This document shows, piece by piece, positions 1-21,857 of a stretch of 64,000 nt of DNA (positions are counted from its first letter, which is position 1; the number at the start of each line of letters is the position of its first letter). The position numbers were made by a program, and so were the translations under genes. The stretch comes from Meandrina meandrites (lineage: Eukaryota; Cnidaria; Anthozoa; Scleractinia; Meandrinidae). The stretch spans positions 9,523,201-9,587,200 of the forward strand of contig OY855913.1 of assembly GCA_963693305.1 (NCBI GenBank), in the 5' to 3' direction. The notes under the pieces are model-generated. The model had not been told where the DNA came from, did no database searches, and saw nothing but the letters and a program-made list of their open reading frames with translations.

Positions 1-191
1 TTGAGGTTTTTCGTGACCCGTTCGTGCAATCAAACTCGACCAAACTCTTGGCGCCCGGAAGGAAACAGATTCGGAAGTCTGGAAACGAAATCAGAGGAAT
101 CCGTCGATATAAATTATAATATATTCAAAGTATTTTGGGCCAGTTATAGCCAAGCTACTCACTGATTTTATTTCTGTTTCAAACAACAACC

Positions 192-249
192 ATGAGTTCA
201 AGCAGTAGAGCAAACCGTGCAAGCAAAGGTACCACCGAAGCTCTAAAAG
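192..249 (+). other. Candidate septin first coding exon (tentative)
   Basis: An ATG at 192 opens 19 codons rich in Ser and Lys, ending at a GT donor (250). It lies upstream of the septin on the same strand and has a plausible length for the variable septin N-terminus. However, it ends with one extra base (phase 1), while the next certain exon at 1302 needs phase 0, so the two cannot be joined directly. Either an unseen exon of length 2 modulo 3 lies between, or the true start is elsewhere. Confidence 0.25.
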
Positions 250-1301
250 GTATTGTATAAACCCTGCTGTCAAACTCGATTGATGTCCAGCGATTATATC
301 GCCGGCCGACGAACAAGTTTGATAATTTCTCCAAGTTTAGAATCAATTTTGGCGCTAACTTTTATCTTATCTACATTCTGCAACTCTTTGGTCTGGGGGC
401 GACGCAATCTTCACACGTAGAACCGGTAAGATAAAACGTTCTTTTGCTAAACGCTGAATTATCCCGCCGTTTGCAAAACACTGCCAAAGAGTTCGTGCAA
501 GCGAACACAGTAGCATGTTCTCGATATGATAAGTTTAGCTAATAAATACCCCACCCTTTTACTCATTCTTTAGAAATCTAACAATCTAATTAATAATGAA
601 ACAAAACATTTAAGTACTCTGACAACAAATGCTTCAATCATTTTGCTGATCGTGGTTTTGAGCCAATTTTATATTTGCTATAATAAATGCTATGCGAGAT
701 TCCATTTCGCAGTTTTGTCCGCATTCAGATCTCCCAAATGAGCTTAGCCGTAATTCCACATCACTCAACTCGAATAAGATTTTAACAGCTGTTATCATAT
801 GCGATAAAATGATGGCACTTTATGCATTGGTTAAAATTAGAACTGTTTTTACTTTCTGAAAGACCCTGCTATAAATGGCCAATATTATGCTATTGAAAGT
901 CACAAATTTGAATACTGATAATTTACAAATTTAGATCGGAATTCGATTAAGTCAATGCTATTACATCCGAAACGGCGTCGAGTATGTACTTTGCGGTTAG
1001 ATGTTGGTTTTCGCGAAATTTAATCGTGTCTGAAACCTTGTAAAATCACTATTTATACGGTTTCATTCATTTAATAATTAGATGCCACAAAATCCCAATG
1101 TTTACTTTTTATTTGGTCCACATTTCGTGTCTGAACTGTCTCTAGCTAAAGCGTTAGGATCAAATAATCCCCTTCCTATCACACCCAACACATTTATTTG
1201 TATAGGGCGTGGGTGTGTCATTGTACTGTTAAAATAATTAGAATGAGGGGTAAAAAATTGTACATAGCAGTTTGAAGTAACTATTTATGTTCCACTTATA
1301 G
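250..1301. other. Septin 5' intron, no recognised element
   Basis: AT-rich sequence with no ORF, palindrome or known repeat that I can support. A conventional acceptor (TTATAG) sits at 1296-1301. Confidence 0.4.
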
Positions 1302-10714
<9,413 letters not shown>

Positions 10715-12090
10715 AACCTCGAAGATACTTTGTTATTCCGTCCAATCAGCTATTTTTTGATAGAATTTCTTATACTCGAGACTAAATTCTTATTTAAAGC
10801 AACCTCGTCTGCCAATTGTGTAGACTCTGGTGTCGGTTATAACAACCTTCATTTATGCTACCATGTAGTGTCCTTCGCGGCCTTCGTTTGTCTCGTCACG
10901 CAACGACAGAATGGCTTTCTGCATCGTGTAACGTGTCACGTAATATAACTGGTCCTTCTCCAGAGCTAAATTGCTGCTATAAAAAGGGATAATTCTGACA
11001 GAGTTTTCTCTGTTTCACAAAAAAACTAAATTTTCACCAAATTTAAAACACAACTCGAATATAAAGTATAAATTAAAATGAAATATATATATATACCACT
11101 TAAAATCCGTAGTGTAAATCTGTACAGTATTTTTTTCACGTGTTATTCGATATTTGTAGCTTTCAATAGTTGTGTTTTCTTTAGTTCCTGTAACTCTCGC
11201 TTTTTCACGTCAAAATGTTTGTTTTTCTAACGTGGATGAACTTCAAATTAAAGTGGATATTTATCACCACCCTATGTTGCTGGGAAGAACAACGCTCGAC
11301 AAACAAAATATGCCAAAAATAGATCGAGGGCTTTGAAAAGTCAAAACAGAAAGTCATATACAAAGCTTGAACCGTGTACTCCAATTGTTTTGGTTTTTGT
11401 GTTACGTTAAAAACTGTTCTGCCCCAATTGTAGAACAACTTCAATATTTGAGTTTCACCTTTCAGCCCCATTCATTAAAGTCTGGAAATAAAACTACAAA
11501 TCAAATAAAACAATGAATGGACAAACCCTTAGCATTGATAAAGAAATAAAAACTGCTCACGCGTGCTTTCAGAGCCCCAGGCAAACACGAGAGTTTGTTT
11601 GAAAGGACTTGCGTGAATCCACACAGGTTTACGTTTGAGTTTTCTCACTCCATTGCTTATATCAGGCTGTGTAAGCAGTAAGTGGCAGTTTTCTTTTTCT
11701 TTAATTTTTAAAGAAAATAAACAAATAAATTCGAGAAATGTAATCTGATGCCATTCTCAGTGTAAATGCACGTCACAGGCACCAAAAAATGCACATGTAT
11801 GCATCATCGTAACGCGTGTGCTTTTGAAAAATAAATACGCAGTATATTCCCTGTATTTGTGTGGTTTCAGTTTCTGTAAGTAACTCTTTCAGTTCTATTG
11901 ATCGAAGATTTTATAATATTTTCATAAGGCAAGAAGACTTGTTGCCTTAATTTCGGACAACATTGTCGTTCCCAGATTGCTTGCTGTTACGCGGAACAGT
12001 GGGACCTACAGTCGACCGGGGCGAGAGTTTTGGATTTTCTGAAATCTCTACTCCAACGATTTCAGCAGACTAAGGTATTTAGTAGTTTTG
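10715..12090. other. Intergenic, septin 3' end to next gene
   Basis: AT-rich. AATAAA-type signals are present (for example near 11488 and 11717), but which one ends the septin transcript cannot be told. No ORF worth reporting. Confidence 0.4.
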
Positions 12091-15000
12091 ATGGCTCAGA
12101 TGACTGGACAAGAAGCCGAATCGATGCAAGGTGTGTTCCTTGCGTGCATCTTCAAATTGGTTTTACATTTACTTCCATTAGTCGGTCAATCGGAAGTTTA
12201 CACTGAGGTTTTTGCATGTTTCTACGTGATTTGGCCCTATTCAAAAGAGCGGCCGCCAATAAAGTGAATTCTTAATGTATCGTTTGGCGGCGAAATCCAA
12301 GATGTTTAATCAATAGGCGAGCTGAAAGTGTATCAAAGTGATTTCCGGAAGCAGCTGATGTACCATCTTGACTAATTCAGAGTATTAAACACACATTTGG
12401 AACTGTAACGAATATCAAGGCTTAAAAATTGCAAGGGAAGTATAAAACTGTGAAACAAAACTACAAGTTAAGTTGGAATTTTTGTCATTTTAGGTGATAA
12501 ATAAAATGTTCTGCCCCATACCTTGTTAAAATTTAAATTCTAGCCCCTTTTAAGAGCTATGTTTGTGTTCATGCATATATTGACAACGTAAACTGATTTT
12601 ATTTATTTTAAAACCGGTATACACTATTTACTGCTGAAATGGGTTCTTTGTTACTTTGCAACTTAATTATGAACAAATAAACCAAAAAACCTCTCCTGAA
12701 TTCGATCTGACGAAGATTGTGAAATTCACTCCCTGTTGCAATCAAAATTCAAGATTTACTTCCAAATGGCTTTTATCAACTGTTATCATGAAATAATTTC
12801 TTAAAAATCGGCACGAAAATAAACCCAATTTTTTCAAATATAATCAGCGTTTGTTTTTATCGAAAACTGAAATATTGTCTACTGTTGTCGTATTTGTTTT
12901 AAAATGCGACTGTCACATTCGCTCATTTTGACGTTAATAATTTTACATCTGCTTTTTCGTTCTGATTAGAGGCAAAGCGTGAGCCTGATTCGACGGTGAA
13001 AATTTAAAAGACAATAGTCTGTCTTCTTAATTACAAACGCAAATTGACGCATGCTAGGACTGTTGGCTTTATTTTTCCTTTGAGTTTCAATAATGCGATG
13101 TTTTCATACAAACTGTCAACATATGTAGAAGCGTAGGCTATTCTTCAGTTCACTTCATGACGAAACTGAGAGTTTATCGTTTGAGATATCAAGCTGGAAC
13201 TGAACTTCATATATAAAATGCTCAAAATTTTGCGTTTCTTTCGCCGTGACCGACGTTCTGTCGAAGTTAGCGAATCGAAGGAGGCGGGACAAGGTTTGGC
13301 CTATTTTCAATATTCAGCCTTTTATAAGTAATTTTCAGTGTGTTTATGTTTTTCATTTTTATAGTGACTGATGTTTATAGTGTAAGAGCTATGTTTGTGA
13401 TATTTTTTGTTCAGAAAATAATATTTTCATAGTTAATTTAGCGTTTTATTCTTGATAGCTCGCTCATCTCCAGCCGAGCGCTATTTTATTACCACGCAAA
13501 ACAACTTAATATTCCCACACACTAAGAACGTAGCAACTCTCAGTTTTTATTTAAATTTCGTACAAAATCCATCAAAAATAGGAAAAGGATTAATAAAAAA
13601 TTAACTTTTATGCACGCAAGTGTAGCAAACACCATAAAAAGCTCATTATTAATTTCTTTTTTGCGTTTGACACCTTCTGACAAGATCCTAGCACCTGAAA
13701 CTTTATCTTTTCATAAAATAGAAAAACACAATTCACAGTAAGAGAAATCTCGCTCGTTTATCTAAAGACAAAGCTTTCATAGTAACCGTTGTCATCTTAA
13801 ACCATCTTCATAATTAAATTTCACGTTAAGACACGTACATCTTCAATTATATCGCTTCCACGATAAGCCTATAGATTTTTTTCTGGAAATTATTTTGCGT
13901 GCACGTTTTGAGGGTCCCATCGATATGAAATAGCTCAATGTACTAATAAGTCCTTTTTTGGACATGCTTCAAGAAAATGTGGTTTTATTTTTTTTTCGCA
14001 GCCCTAAGTGCTTGTGACGTTATATCTTAGCATGAAATAACCTGATATGGGTTTGTATTTTTACGGTATATTATGCACAGTTCACACTTATTGACTCGCA
14101 TCTGTTATTTTATCTTGTTTATCGTGTTGCTACCCGTCTGCCAAAATAATTTTTATTGCTGAAACCTTTTTTTGTAATTGCATCAAAAGAACAGTTTCCT
14201 ATCATATTTGAATGCGTGTAGAGACAACAGTGGGGCTCGAATTCTTTGCCACTGGCCAGTACGTTCTGCCGCTAAAAATATTACTTTCACACCCATGATC
14301 TGACTAGTCGCAAGCCAATATCAGAATTATTCTTCGTTTAATGTAGAAATAAAAACAACGTACCTTAGCAGATATATTTAAAGGCCTTGTCACAAGTTCA
14401 AGGTTTCTAATAGGTAGGAAAAAAAATCAAAAGGCCTAGGTCACGCGGGCGGTAAACAAAACCTTGCACCCACGTATTCTATCTTTGTACATTAAATTTG
14501 ACCTTTTGGTTATTTTGGTACTTTTGTGGGGCAGTAATTTAAGATAGGAATCAATTTTTGTGCCCCTGTGATAGCCTTTGTGTGCTTTTACCCAGCTTAT
14601 TGGTGACGTCACCTGAACGGGGGCATTTTCGCAAGCACCACGTGACCCGAAACCGACTGACCGCGCAGATGAATAATGAGGTCTAGGAATTAGTCGACTC
14701 ATCTCAACATCAAACGTTTACCACGTTCGAACGACAGAAATTTGCAAAAATAATAAAGACTACAAAAGTACTTCAAAGATGGGGTTATCCGTTTCACTGC
14801 TCAAAGTCCGATACTTTACCAGTGTAATGGTATTTCAGAATATCAAAGTTTACAACAAAACTAATAATCTTAATTTCATCGCGACAGCATTTTTTCTTAA
14901 GAGAAATTGATGCGTTGGATAATTCAGGAGAGTTTGCCAGTACCTTCAATTTTAGGCGACCTTGAAAAGGTTTAACCTTTATTCCAGTCAAACAATTATT

Positions 15001-18000
15001 CCACATCATCTTTTGTCAGCTGGCGTGCAAAATAAACGAAATCAAAATATATGATACTAAATGCTGTAGGCTACATTCGAGGATGTAGGTTTGAAAAAAA
15101 CATCCACCTACACTGTTTTTTTGGACTAATTAAAAGCTTTTCTGTAGTTCATCCACCCCCGCTTTTAAATGTTTGACCTTGCGCGTATTTGATTGGTTGA
15201 CTATGTAAACATTCCAAAAATAATTCCCAGATGCTTTCGATTTTCCGGGTCGTATTGTAAACACAACGAAAGCGGCTAAATTTAAAGTAAATGGCTAGTT
15301 GATAACTTAATGAGAATTTAATTGACTCGACGAAGATATCGTGTCCTTTTGCATGCTAGAATGATGTATGTTTTGACAACATTAGAAAGTTATGTTAGAA
15401 GAAGCATTTAGTTCTTTTCTCCTTCTTATAAAAGACGTTTCTATTTCAATAATTGTGTTTTTTAGGTTTGAAACAAAATAGTCTAATTTGTTTTCACTGA
15501 TTAAATCACCGAAAGTTCAAAAGATACATTTATCACTATATTTGTGTTTCAGGAAAAAATAACCATAACTTAAATTTGAAAATTATTGTGGTAAATGATT
15601 GTAAATATGTAAATAGGTATTTCGAATCGTCGCCATTTAAAAGATACAGCTCGAGGCTCGAGTTGTGGTTTTGCTGTCTTTGCTGTGAGATGAACTTATG
15701 TTCCAATATTACTAAACATTCAAGAAAAATTTGCATGATCTTTAATTTACCCAGTGTAACACAAGTCAAGCGCGAGTGGCCCATCAGGCTGGAGCTTATC
15801 CCTGTTTCAGTAGCATTAAGCGACTAGGAGTATTTCTATTCCCCCTGTGTGGGATGCTAGTCCATCGCGGGGTTACACCCAGCATTAAATTCGCCGGTAC
15901 CCATTAGACACCTGGGAGGAGAGAGGCACTGTGAGAGTAAAGTGTTTCGCCTAAGAACACAAAACAATGATGCAATGACCTCAGTAAGGGCTCGAAATTA
16001 GACGGCCGCAGTATAGTGAATTACAAGGCAAACTGCACGCGACAATGCCGACAAGTCCTTTTATATTATGTGAAAACCTTAAAATTGTTAATTATCAGCG
16101 ACAAACCAACACAAGAAAAAGAATCCAGCTTTCAGAAATAATTAAATCAATCATGCAACCTCAGTTATTAACAAAAGCCTTCTCTGGACAAAGAGAACTG
16201 AATCAACTGAGCCACTGCTCTATGCACACATTGCGTACCTATGTTTCTTTCCGACACGACAACCACTTACCCCTTCCCTGTGGAAAATAGAAGCCGCTAC
16301 CGACTCGATTTTTTTTGGCTAGCATTGCTTAATTGTGAGATTTCTGGTACTCCGCATTGAATGTTTTAATTGTGTGGTTTGAATGTTTTGATTGTAAGAC
16401 TTTTGACCTGCAGGGGTATTCTTGAAAATTCACTTTTGTTTTTGCACTTCCGATTTACATATTGTTTATTTATTTCATTAAGTAAGTCACTATTTCTTAA
16501 TTTTTCGGAGCTTCTCGAACTGACGTCAAATGTCCACGAGAAAGTGTTGTCTCCGTTATGGAAATATCCGATATCTTAGAGTAAAGTCAATTTTAAAATT
16601 GCCAGATTTAATCATTATTGTGTTTCAATCTGTCCTCCTTTATCTCCGGCGCGAGTGACGTAAACTGTTGACAGTTAATCCAGCAATTTCTGGTTTATGC
16701 TACTAGAGAAAATCATGTTGTCACAAATATCTTATCAGCTCGATGATTTATGCATGTGGTATCTTTTAAGTACACCATATTGCATTATAGCTGATACAGA
16801 AAATTTCCAAAAGACCCGAAGCGACGTTGTTTATTCAATGAGTATAGAGCGTTTTAGTTACAACAAGAACGTTTTCCTCCGTTTTCAAAAACTTCAGCCG
16901 TAATGATCTAAAAAAAGAAAAATAGAAAAACGGAGCGAAAAGAAATTAAAATGAAAATCATAAGCGAGATTTCACTGATGTTTAAAACCACAACTCGCGC
17001 CGTCTGGTTAACATAATTAACTTTTTTTTTTACATTTGCATAAGTTTGATGCATGTTTATCAATTATTTTTAAAACACTTAAATCAATTTAATTTGAACT
17101 TAATGCTTAAAATCTAGAAGTTTGTTGGTTCAACGGTCAGTTGTGATTTATATACCCAAGGTAAGGAACCCGTTGGCAATTCGACAAACTTTTCTTCTAC
17201 GCACTGAACGAAACCCTCCTGGATTTAAAACAGCGACTGAGATTTCCCTTGTGAAGGTGTCGGCTTACGGGCAAAGCAACATTGCCTGACGAACGAAGTT
17301 CCGAATCAAAGCTGAAGCTAGAAACTTCTCAACTTTCTCGTTGCAAATCACTCTTGTCATGATGTCACTGCAATGTTTCGCTTTTCGATCAGGTAATTTC
17401 AACTTGTGCTGTGAATGGCTATACAAGTGTATTTCTTTAGAATTCTCTCTCGTTTTCATTATATCATATCTGATGTCGTAACTGTTGATTCCGTTTTTTA
17501 GTCAGAAAAGATAAATTTTGAATTTCCCTTAGATCGCACAAGACAGCACCTTCGACCTTATCTGAAGCCATAGTTTTAATGTAGTCAAACAAATGACCAG
17601 CGAAGTAAGAAAACAATTGGTTTTCTTTGCTTTTCATTTATGCATTCCATTTTGGATTTCTGATTTTATTTTTCTGCTTATTCTAGTTTTTTAAAGATTT
17701 TGCTAGTTTGATGTTAGATGGCGCAACATCGATTTTAAAAATTGATCAAGCCCAGACAGGCAAAACATTAGTTTGGTTGCAAAAAAAAAAAAAAAAGCTC
17801 AGTTTAAACTGCAACTAAATTTACCACTTTGTTTTTCAATTCGGAATTTCTTTTACTCCTTCTGTTTGCAACTGCAGTTTCACTGAATATTAATTTAACG
17901 CGCTTGCATAGGGATATTCAACTGGAAAGAAAAGCCCTCGGGGTCTAGTTCGCTTCAAACAAGAGCCGCCCTTGCTTAAAATCGGCTGAAATTTCCCATT

Positions 18001-18670
18001 TACATGTAACATGTTCTTTGAATGTTAACGAAGGTTCACTTCCAACAAATATAGTTCTTTGTGTTCTATACTGAACAGATACTCTCTCTAAACTCATTAC
18101 TTTTGTTTTATCTTTATTACAGAGTCAACATCACGGCATAAGAAAGTGCGAAAGAGAATGAAGAAGAAAGAGTGCGAGTCACGAAAAGTAAACTACTTAG
18201 CAAGCACTGTGAATGTCGATAAGGGCGAAGTAGATATTTCTACAGTGGAAGATTCATTTCCAACGGGAGAAAACCTGAAGACAAATAAAAAATCTAACAG
18301 GGCTGCATCGACGGAAAGTTTAACATTGCGTGGCAGAGACCGAGCGTGGTCACGAATATCTGCTATGCATTCTGAAGACTTTTGGGCGCGGCATTTTGAC
18401 GGGTATAATTCGATTTCGTGGAGGAGTTTCCGCGCGGCTTTTCTGGAAGACTATGGGTCTGTTATACATGACTTTGCGCCGAAGAGGATTCACTGGATCT
18501 TATCTATTGTACACACGGACATTTTCGCTGCCGCCGACGACATTCACAAGTTGTATTACGATAAATTCTGCGGAAAATCCGAACACCCGGATCGCCTTTG
18601 GCTCAAAATTAAAGAATATGCATCAGAGAGAATTTTCCGTGAGGGCGTTATCGAATCTATGTTTGAGTAG
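12091..18670 (+). CDS. Unrecognised basic protein, two coding exons
   Basis: Exon 12091-12130 (ATG, 13 codons plus one base, donor GTGTGT) joins exon 18123-18670 (acceptor TTACAG, stop TAG) in frame to give a protein of about 195 residues. The N-terminal third is highly basic and probably disordered (RKRMKKKECESRK). The C-terminal ~110 residues look folded and helical: EDFWARHFDGYNSISWRSF, then ILSIVHTDIFAAADDIHKLYY. There is no signal peptide or membrane segment, and I do not recognise the family. The 6-kb intron contains a SINE and a second possible first exon. The large exon is very likely real because it is long and of biased composition. The choice of first exon is inferred from phase only. 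Confidence 0.6.
13218..13293 (+). other. Possible alternative first coding exon of the unrecognised gene
   Basis: An ATG just after a TATA-like ATATAAA opens 25 codons (MLKILRFFRRDRRSVEVSES...) and stops at a GT donor in phase 1. This is the same phase as exon 12091-12130, so it could splice to 18123 and give a different N-terminus (hydrophobic-basic). Transcript evidence is absent. Confidence 0.3.
15835..15990 (-). mobile_element. tRNA-derived SINE body (minus strand)
   Basis: Contains complements of SINE blocks also seen at 3917-4205: GGGATGCTAGTCCATC, CACCTGGGAGGAGAGAGGCAC and AGTAAAGTGTTTCGCC. The tRNA-like head is degraded. It lies in the intron of the unrecognised gene. Confidence 0.65.
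16000..18122. other. 3' part of the 6-kb intron, no recognised element
   Basis: AT-rich, with scattered short ORFs lacking splice context or composition bias. One A-tract lies at 17782-17797. Confidence 0.4.
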
Positions 18671-18837
18671 ACTTCAGTAGACTAAACATAACAGCTTACT
18701 CGTGACAACTGTATGGGGTCCTTTGTAAATGAATTAAGTTAATACGAATTTTTAATCAGCAGTGAACTCTATATGCTATATTTTCTTTTCATTCACCCAT
18801 GTGCAATAAAGGGGACTGTGTTTTGATTTTAGAGTGT

Positions 18838-18995
18838 GTTAAATACGCGCGCGTCATTCAGGTCCGTTCCAAACGCCGTTCCACTCGTGTGCCGAATCGA
18901 ACTGATGAATTAAGTTGGGCAGAAGAGCGGCGTTTGAATCAGTTTGGTCCGGCAGTTTTAATTAGGTTCGGCAAACAACGTGTCGATTGTTGATC
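18838..18995. repeat. Short inverted-repeat sequence (CCAAACGCCGTT)
   Basis: TTCCAAACGCCGTTCCACTC is followed about 60 bp later by its approximate inverse (AGAGCGGCGTTTGAATC), with GAACTGATGAATTAAGTTGG between. It looks like a small MITE in the intergenic region; no target duplication assigned. Confidence 0.4.
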
Positions 18996-19739
18996 AGTTG
19001 CTTTACAAGAAAATCTGAGAAAAACAATTTAAAAATTAAGTTTCAATAGCCCATTGGCTTTATTGAAGAATACAGTTTATTTTTGAAATAAACTTGATTA
19101 CTTTGCTCTGATGAAAGAGACGAATTAAGCACGGGAAACCCTTTTTTTTCTCTTCGTCTACTCCCTGCATGAATAGCCGAAACTTTAACAAAATGGTTGT
19201 TCAGTACCACCAATTTAGCACTATCATCCGTTGCATGATGTTTTTGATGCTGAGAACTACACTGTTCGTTAGTGATTAAATTAATATGAAAATTAACAAC
19301 ACGATTAAATATCGGATAAGCAAAGCTTGAGGGTAAACGACGTTTCGACATCGTCAGAATGCCATTGTCAAGTTCAATAAGTAAGTTAGTTCATGGGTTA
19401 TAAAATACGATCTACAATTATGCTACAAAGGTGTTACATATGAAAAGTGACAAAAGGAAACATGTTAGTTATACAAATAATTTTACTCGGATCGAGTCTG
19501 ATTGGGTGTTAAGATCTGGTTTTAGATCTCTGATAGACAGCATTTCGTACCGCATCAGGCAGTCAAGTTTCGTCTTGCGTTTCCTTATAGGATGGTAAAC
19601 ATGTCTTCGAGATTGTTAGGCTCAATATTGTGTTCCCTCTTTAGATGATCTCCGATGGTTGAGCTCTGTGATGATAGGGTAACGCGGGCACTGGGAACGA
19701 GATTGACAACCTTTCCTGAAATAGCTGTATGGCTGAATC

Positions 19740-19765
19740 CGTGAGCGGCCAAGATGAAGCGAATC

Positions 19766-19801
<36 letters not shown>

Positions 19802-19974
19802 GCCTGTCTTGCCCGCCCGGGATTTCCCGCGTCGGTCCCGCCGAGAAAAAGTCCTCTTTTTGGCCATATAATGAATCCTTTATTGACCGAGCTTGTTCGG
19901 CCAAAATGGCTGGATATTGGCCTCGTTCTTTTTTTGCGTTTTTATTGACCTCGGTCCATAAAAACGCAAAAAAA

Positions 19975-20005
<31 letters not shown>

Positions 20006-20020
20006 TCACGCTTCGTCAAT
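19740..20020. repeat. Foldback region with a near-perfect 38-bp hairpin
   Basis: The arm at 19908-19945 (starts GGCTGGATATTGGCCTCG) is complementary to 19958-19996 (ends CGAGGCCAATATCCAGCC) around a 12-base loop. A GGGCAAGATGGG...CTTGCCCGCC palindrome lies just to the left (about 19790-19820). Overlapping ORFs on both strands result from the symmetry. Confidence 0.65.
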
Positions 20021-20808
20021 AACGCATATGTCTCACTTAAAAAGTAATGTCAGTGTTGCATGTGGTTTTACTGAAGCATTAATCACCTTCATTATCCAAT
20101 CCAACTCCACTTCGTGTAGTACAAATAACGCGCGAAACGAGTACAAATATCATCAGGTTCCGTATTCCTCTTGAGCGCGCGAATGGTTTAAAAGCGATGG
20201 AAAGTTAGCATTTTGGGAAAATGTTTATTCGACATTCTAGTGAGTAGAATCGCTGCACAATTTTACTAATATTTGTATTGTGAGTCGCCTTTCGGGCTCG
20301 CCAGAATACTGCAAGACTCAAAACACACTCTAAAATGTCCTATAAGATCTATATGAACAGGAAAGATATAGTTTAAAATTTCGTACACGCGGTTTAACAC
20401 AAGCGGTCGCAGAAAGTTGTAATATGCCCGTCAGTAGAGTTAAAAGAGATTTTTGACAGCTCCTAATGGGTTCTAATGGTAACACTTCAGAGCTAAATAT
20501 TTTCAATTGTTCTGAGGTACCGTTGATGTGTAAGATATTTGCATGGCTTGGCCACACATCAATTTACCTTTTTAAGGGAGTTAGAACAAGAATTGAACCT
20601 GATTGTGCAGATAAACCCGAACATGTTTTTGAAAGTTTTCTTTATTATTTTTGTTTTCCAGGGCTTCCCAGCTCTTAAAACTTGCCGAGTTCTTTAACGT
20701 CCCGGGTCTTTCAACATCCCGTGCACCTTTCTTAACAAAATAATCTTATTTGGCTATCCAGCTGTCAGCGGCTGTCGTTTCCCCTTATTAATAATTCAGT
20801 TTCTTTTT

Positions 20809-20818
20809 GTATATAAAA
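20809..20818 (+). promoter_or_regulatory. TATA-like element upstream of the GPCR
   Basis: GTATATAAAA lies about 110 bp before the GPCR start codon, at a distance that allows a short 5' leader. Function is inferred from position. Confidence 0.4.
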
Positions 20819-20927
20819 TGCCCCCGGTCGACGAGGCTCGGATTCTGCATCGTCAACTCACTGGTAATTCGTTATACATGACAAGACTTCTTGCCTTTAC
20901 ATGTAAGTCAGAACAAGTCTCTTTTCA

Positions 20928-21857
20928 ATGTCCAACTTCACTAGAAACGATAAAACACTTGAAGAATTGATATGCTCGACAAACTCAGGCGATAAACCTG
21001 CGGTAACATTCCTTTCAACGTTCAACTTCTTCTTATCCGTCATTGCCTCCATTGGTAATATTTTGATCCTGACTGCCCTTCAAAAGCCGTCTTCTCTCCA
21101 TTCTTCATCCAAAGTTCTGCTACGTTGTCTAGCTACATCTGATCTCTGTGTTGGCGGTATCTTACAGCCCCTGGTAGCCATCCTGTTTGTTTCTGTTGCA
21201 AACGAAAATTGGACTCTGTGTGGCCCCATCTTGGGCATAACCTTTCTTTTAGGTGTAGTTCTCTTCGGGGTCTCTCTGTTGACATTAACGGCAGTGAGTG
21301 CGGAAAGGCTTCTCGCTTTGTTGTTGGGGTTACGATTTCGACAAGTTGTAACTTTTAGGAAAACTCTTGCTGTTGCAGTTTCTATTTGGGTCATAAATAT
21401 TGCTATCGCCGCGTGGTGCTTTTGGAATTATCATGTCTTCTTGTGGTACGGATGTGTGTTAATACTTACATGTGTTATAGCTTCCGTCGCCGCTTATACC
21501 AAGATCTATGCCGATCTTCGCCGTCACCAAACAAGTGTGCAAGACCACTCTTTCCAAGCACAACAACTGAGCCAAGGGGACACTCCACTAAACATTGCTC
21601 GATACAGAAAGACCCTTTCTAGCACGCTCTGGATACAGTTTACCTTAATGGCTTGCTATCTTCCGTATTGTGTTGTAACAGCACTAGCAACATTCGATAG
21701 TTTAACGCCGCCTCTTGTCTTGGGCTGGAGATTTACAACCACGGTTGTTTTCCTCAACTCGTCTCTGAACCCTTTCCTTTACTGTTGGAAGATCACGGAA
21801 ATAAGACAAGCGATGAAAGACACAATCAAACAACTGTTCTGTTGTTCGTCAAGTTAG
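20928..21857 (+). CDS. Class A (rhodopsin-like) G-protein-coupled receptor, single exon
   Basis: A 309-residue intronless receptor for the plasma membrane; the ligand cannot be told. Seven hydrophobic segments are visible. Landmarks: N-glycosylation motif NFT at 3-5; TM1 with GN (43-44) in ASIGNILIL; TM2 Asp72 in CLATSD; Cys98 (WTLCGP), the usual TM3 disulfide Cys; ERL (126-128) in place of D/ERY at the end of TM3; CYLPY (243-247) in place of CWxPY in TM6; NPFLY (281-285) as NPxxY in TM7; and a short C-tail ending in CCSSS, a possible palmitoylation site. Single-exon class A receptors of this size form large expansions in cnidarians. The start was chosen as the first ATG before TM1 that leaves a normal short extracellular tail. 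Confidence 0.93.
   Translation: MSNFTRNDKTLEELICSTNSGDKPAVTFLSTFNFFLSVIASIGNILILTALQKPSSLHSSSKVLLRCLATSDLCVGGILQPLVAILFVSVANENWTLCGPILGITFLLGVVLFGVSLLTLTAVSAERLLALLLGLRFRQVVTFRKTLAVAVSIWVINIAIAAWCFWNYHVFLWYGCVLILTCVIASVAAYTKIYADLRRHQTSVQDHSFQAQQLSQGDTPLNIARYRKTLSSTLWIQFTLMACYLPYCVVTALATFDSLTPPLVLGWRFTTTVVFLNSSLNPFLYCWKITEIRQAMKDTIKQLFCCSSS

Noticed and set aside
412..426. Five-base micro-exon that would repair the septin 5' phase (AG|AACCG|GT)
   Set aside because: The phase works, but an exon this short is improbable and such patterns occur by chance.
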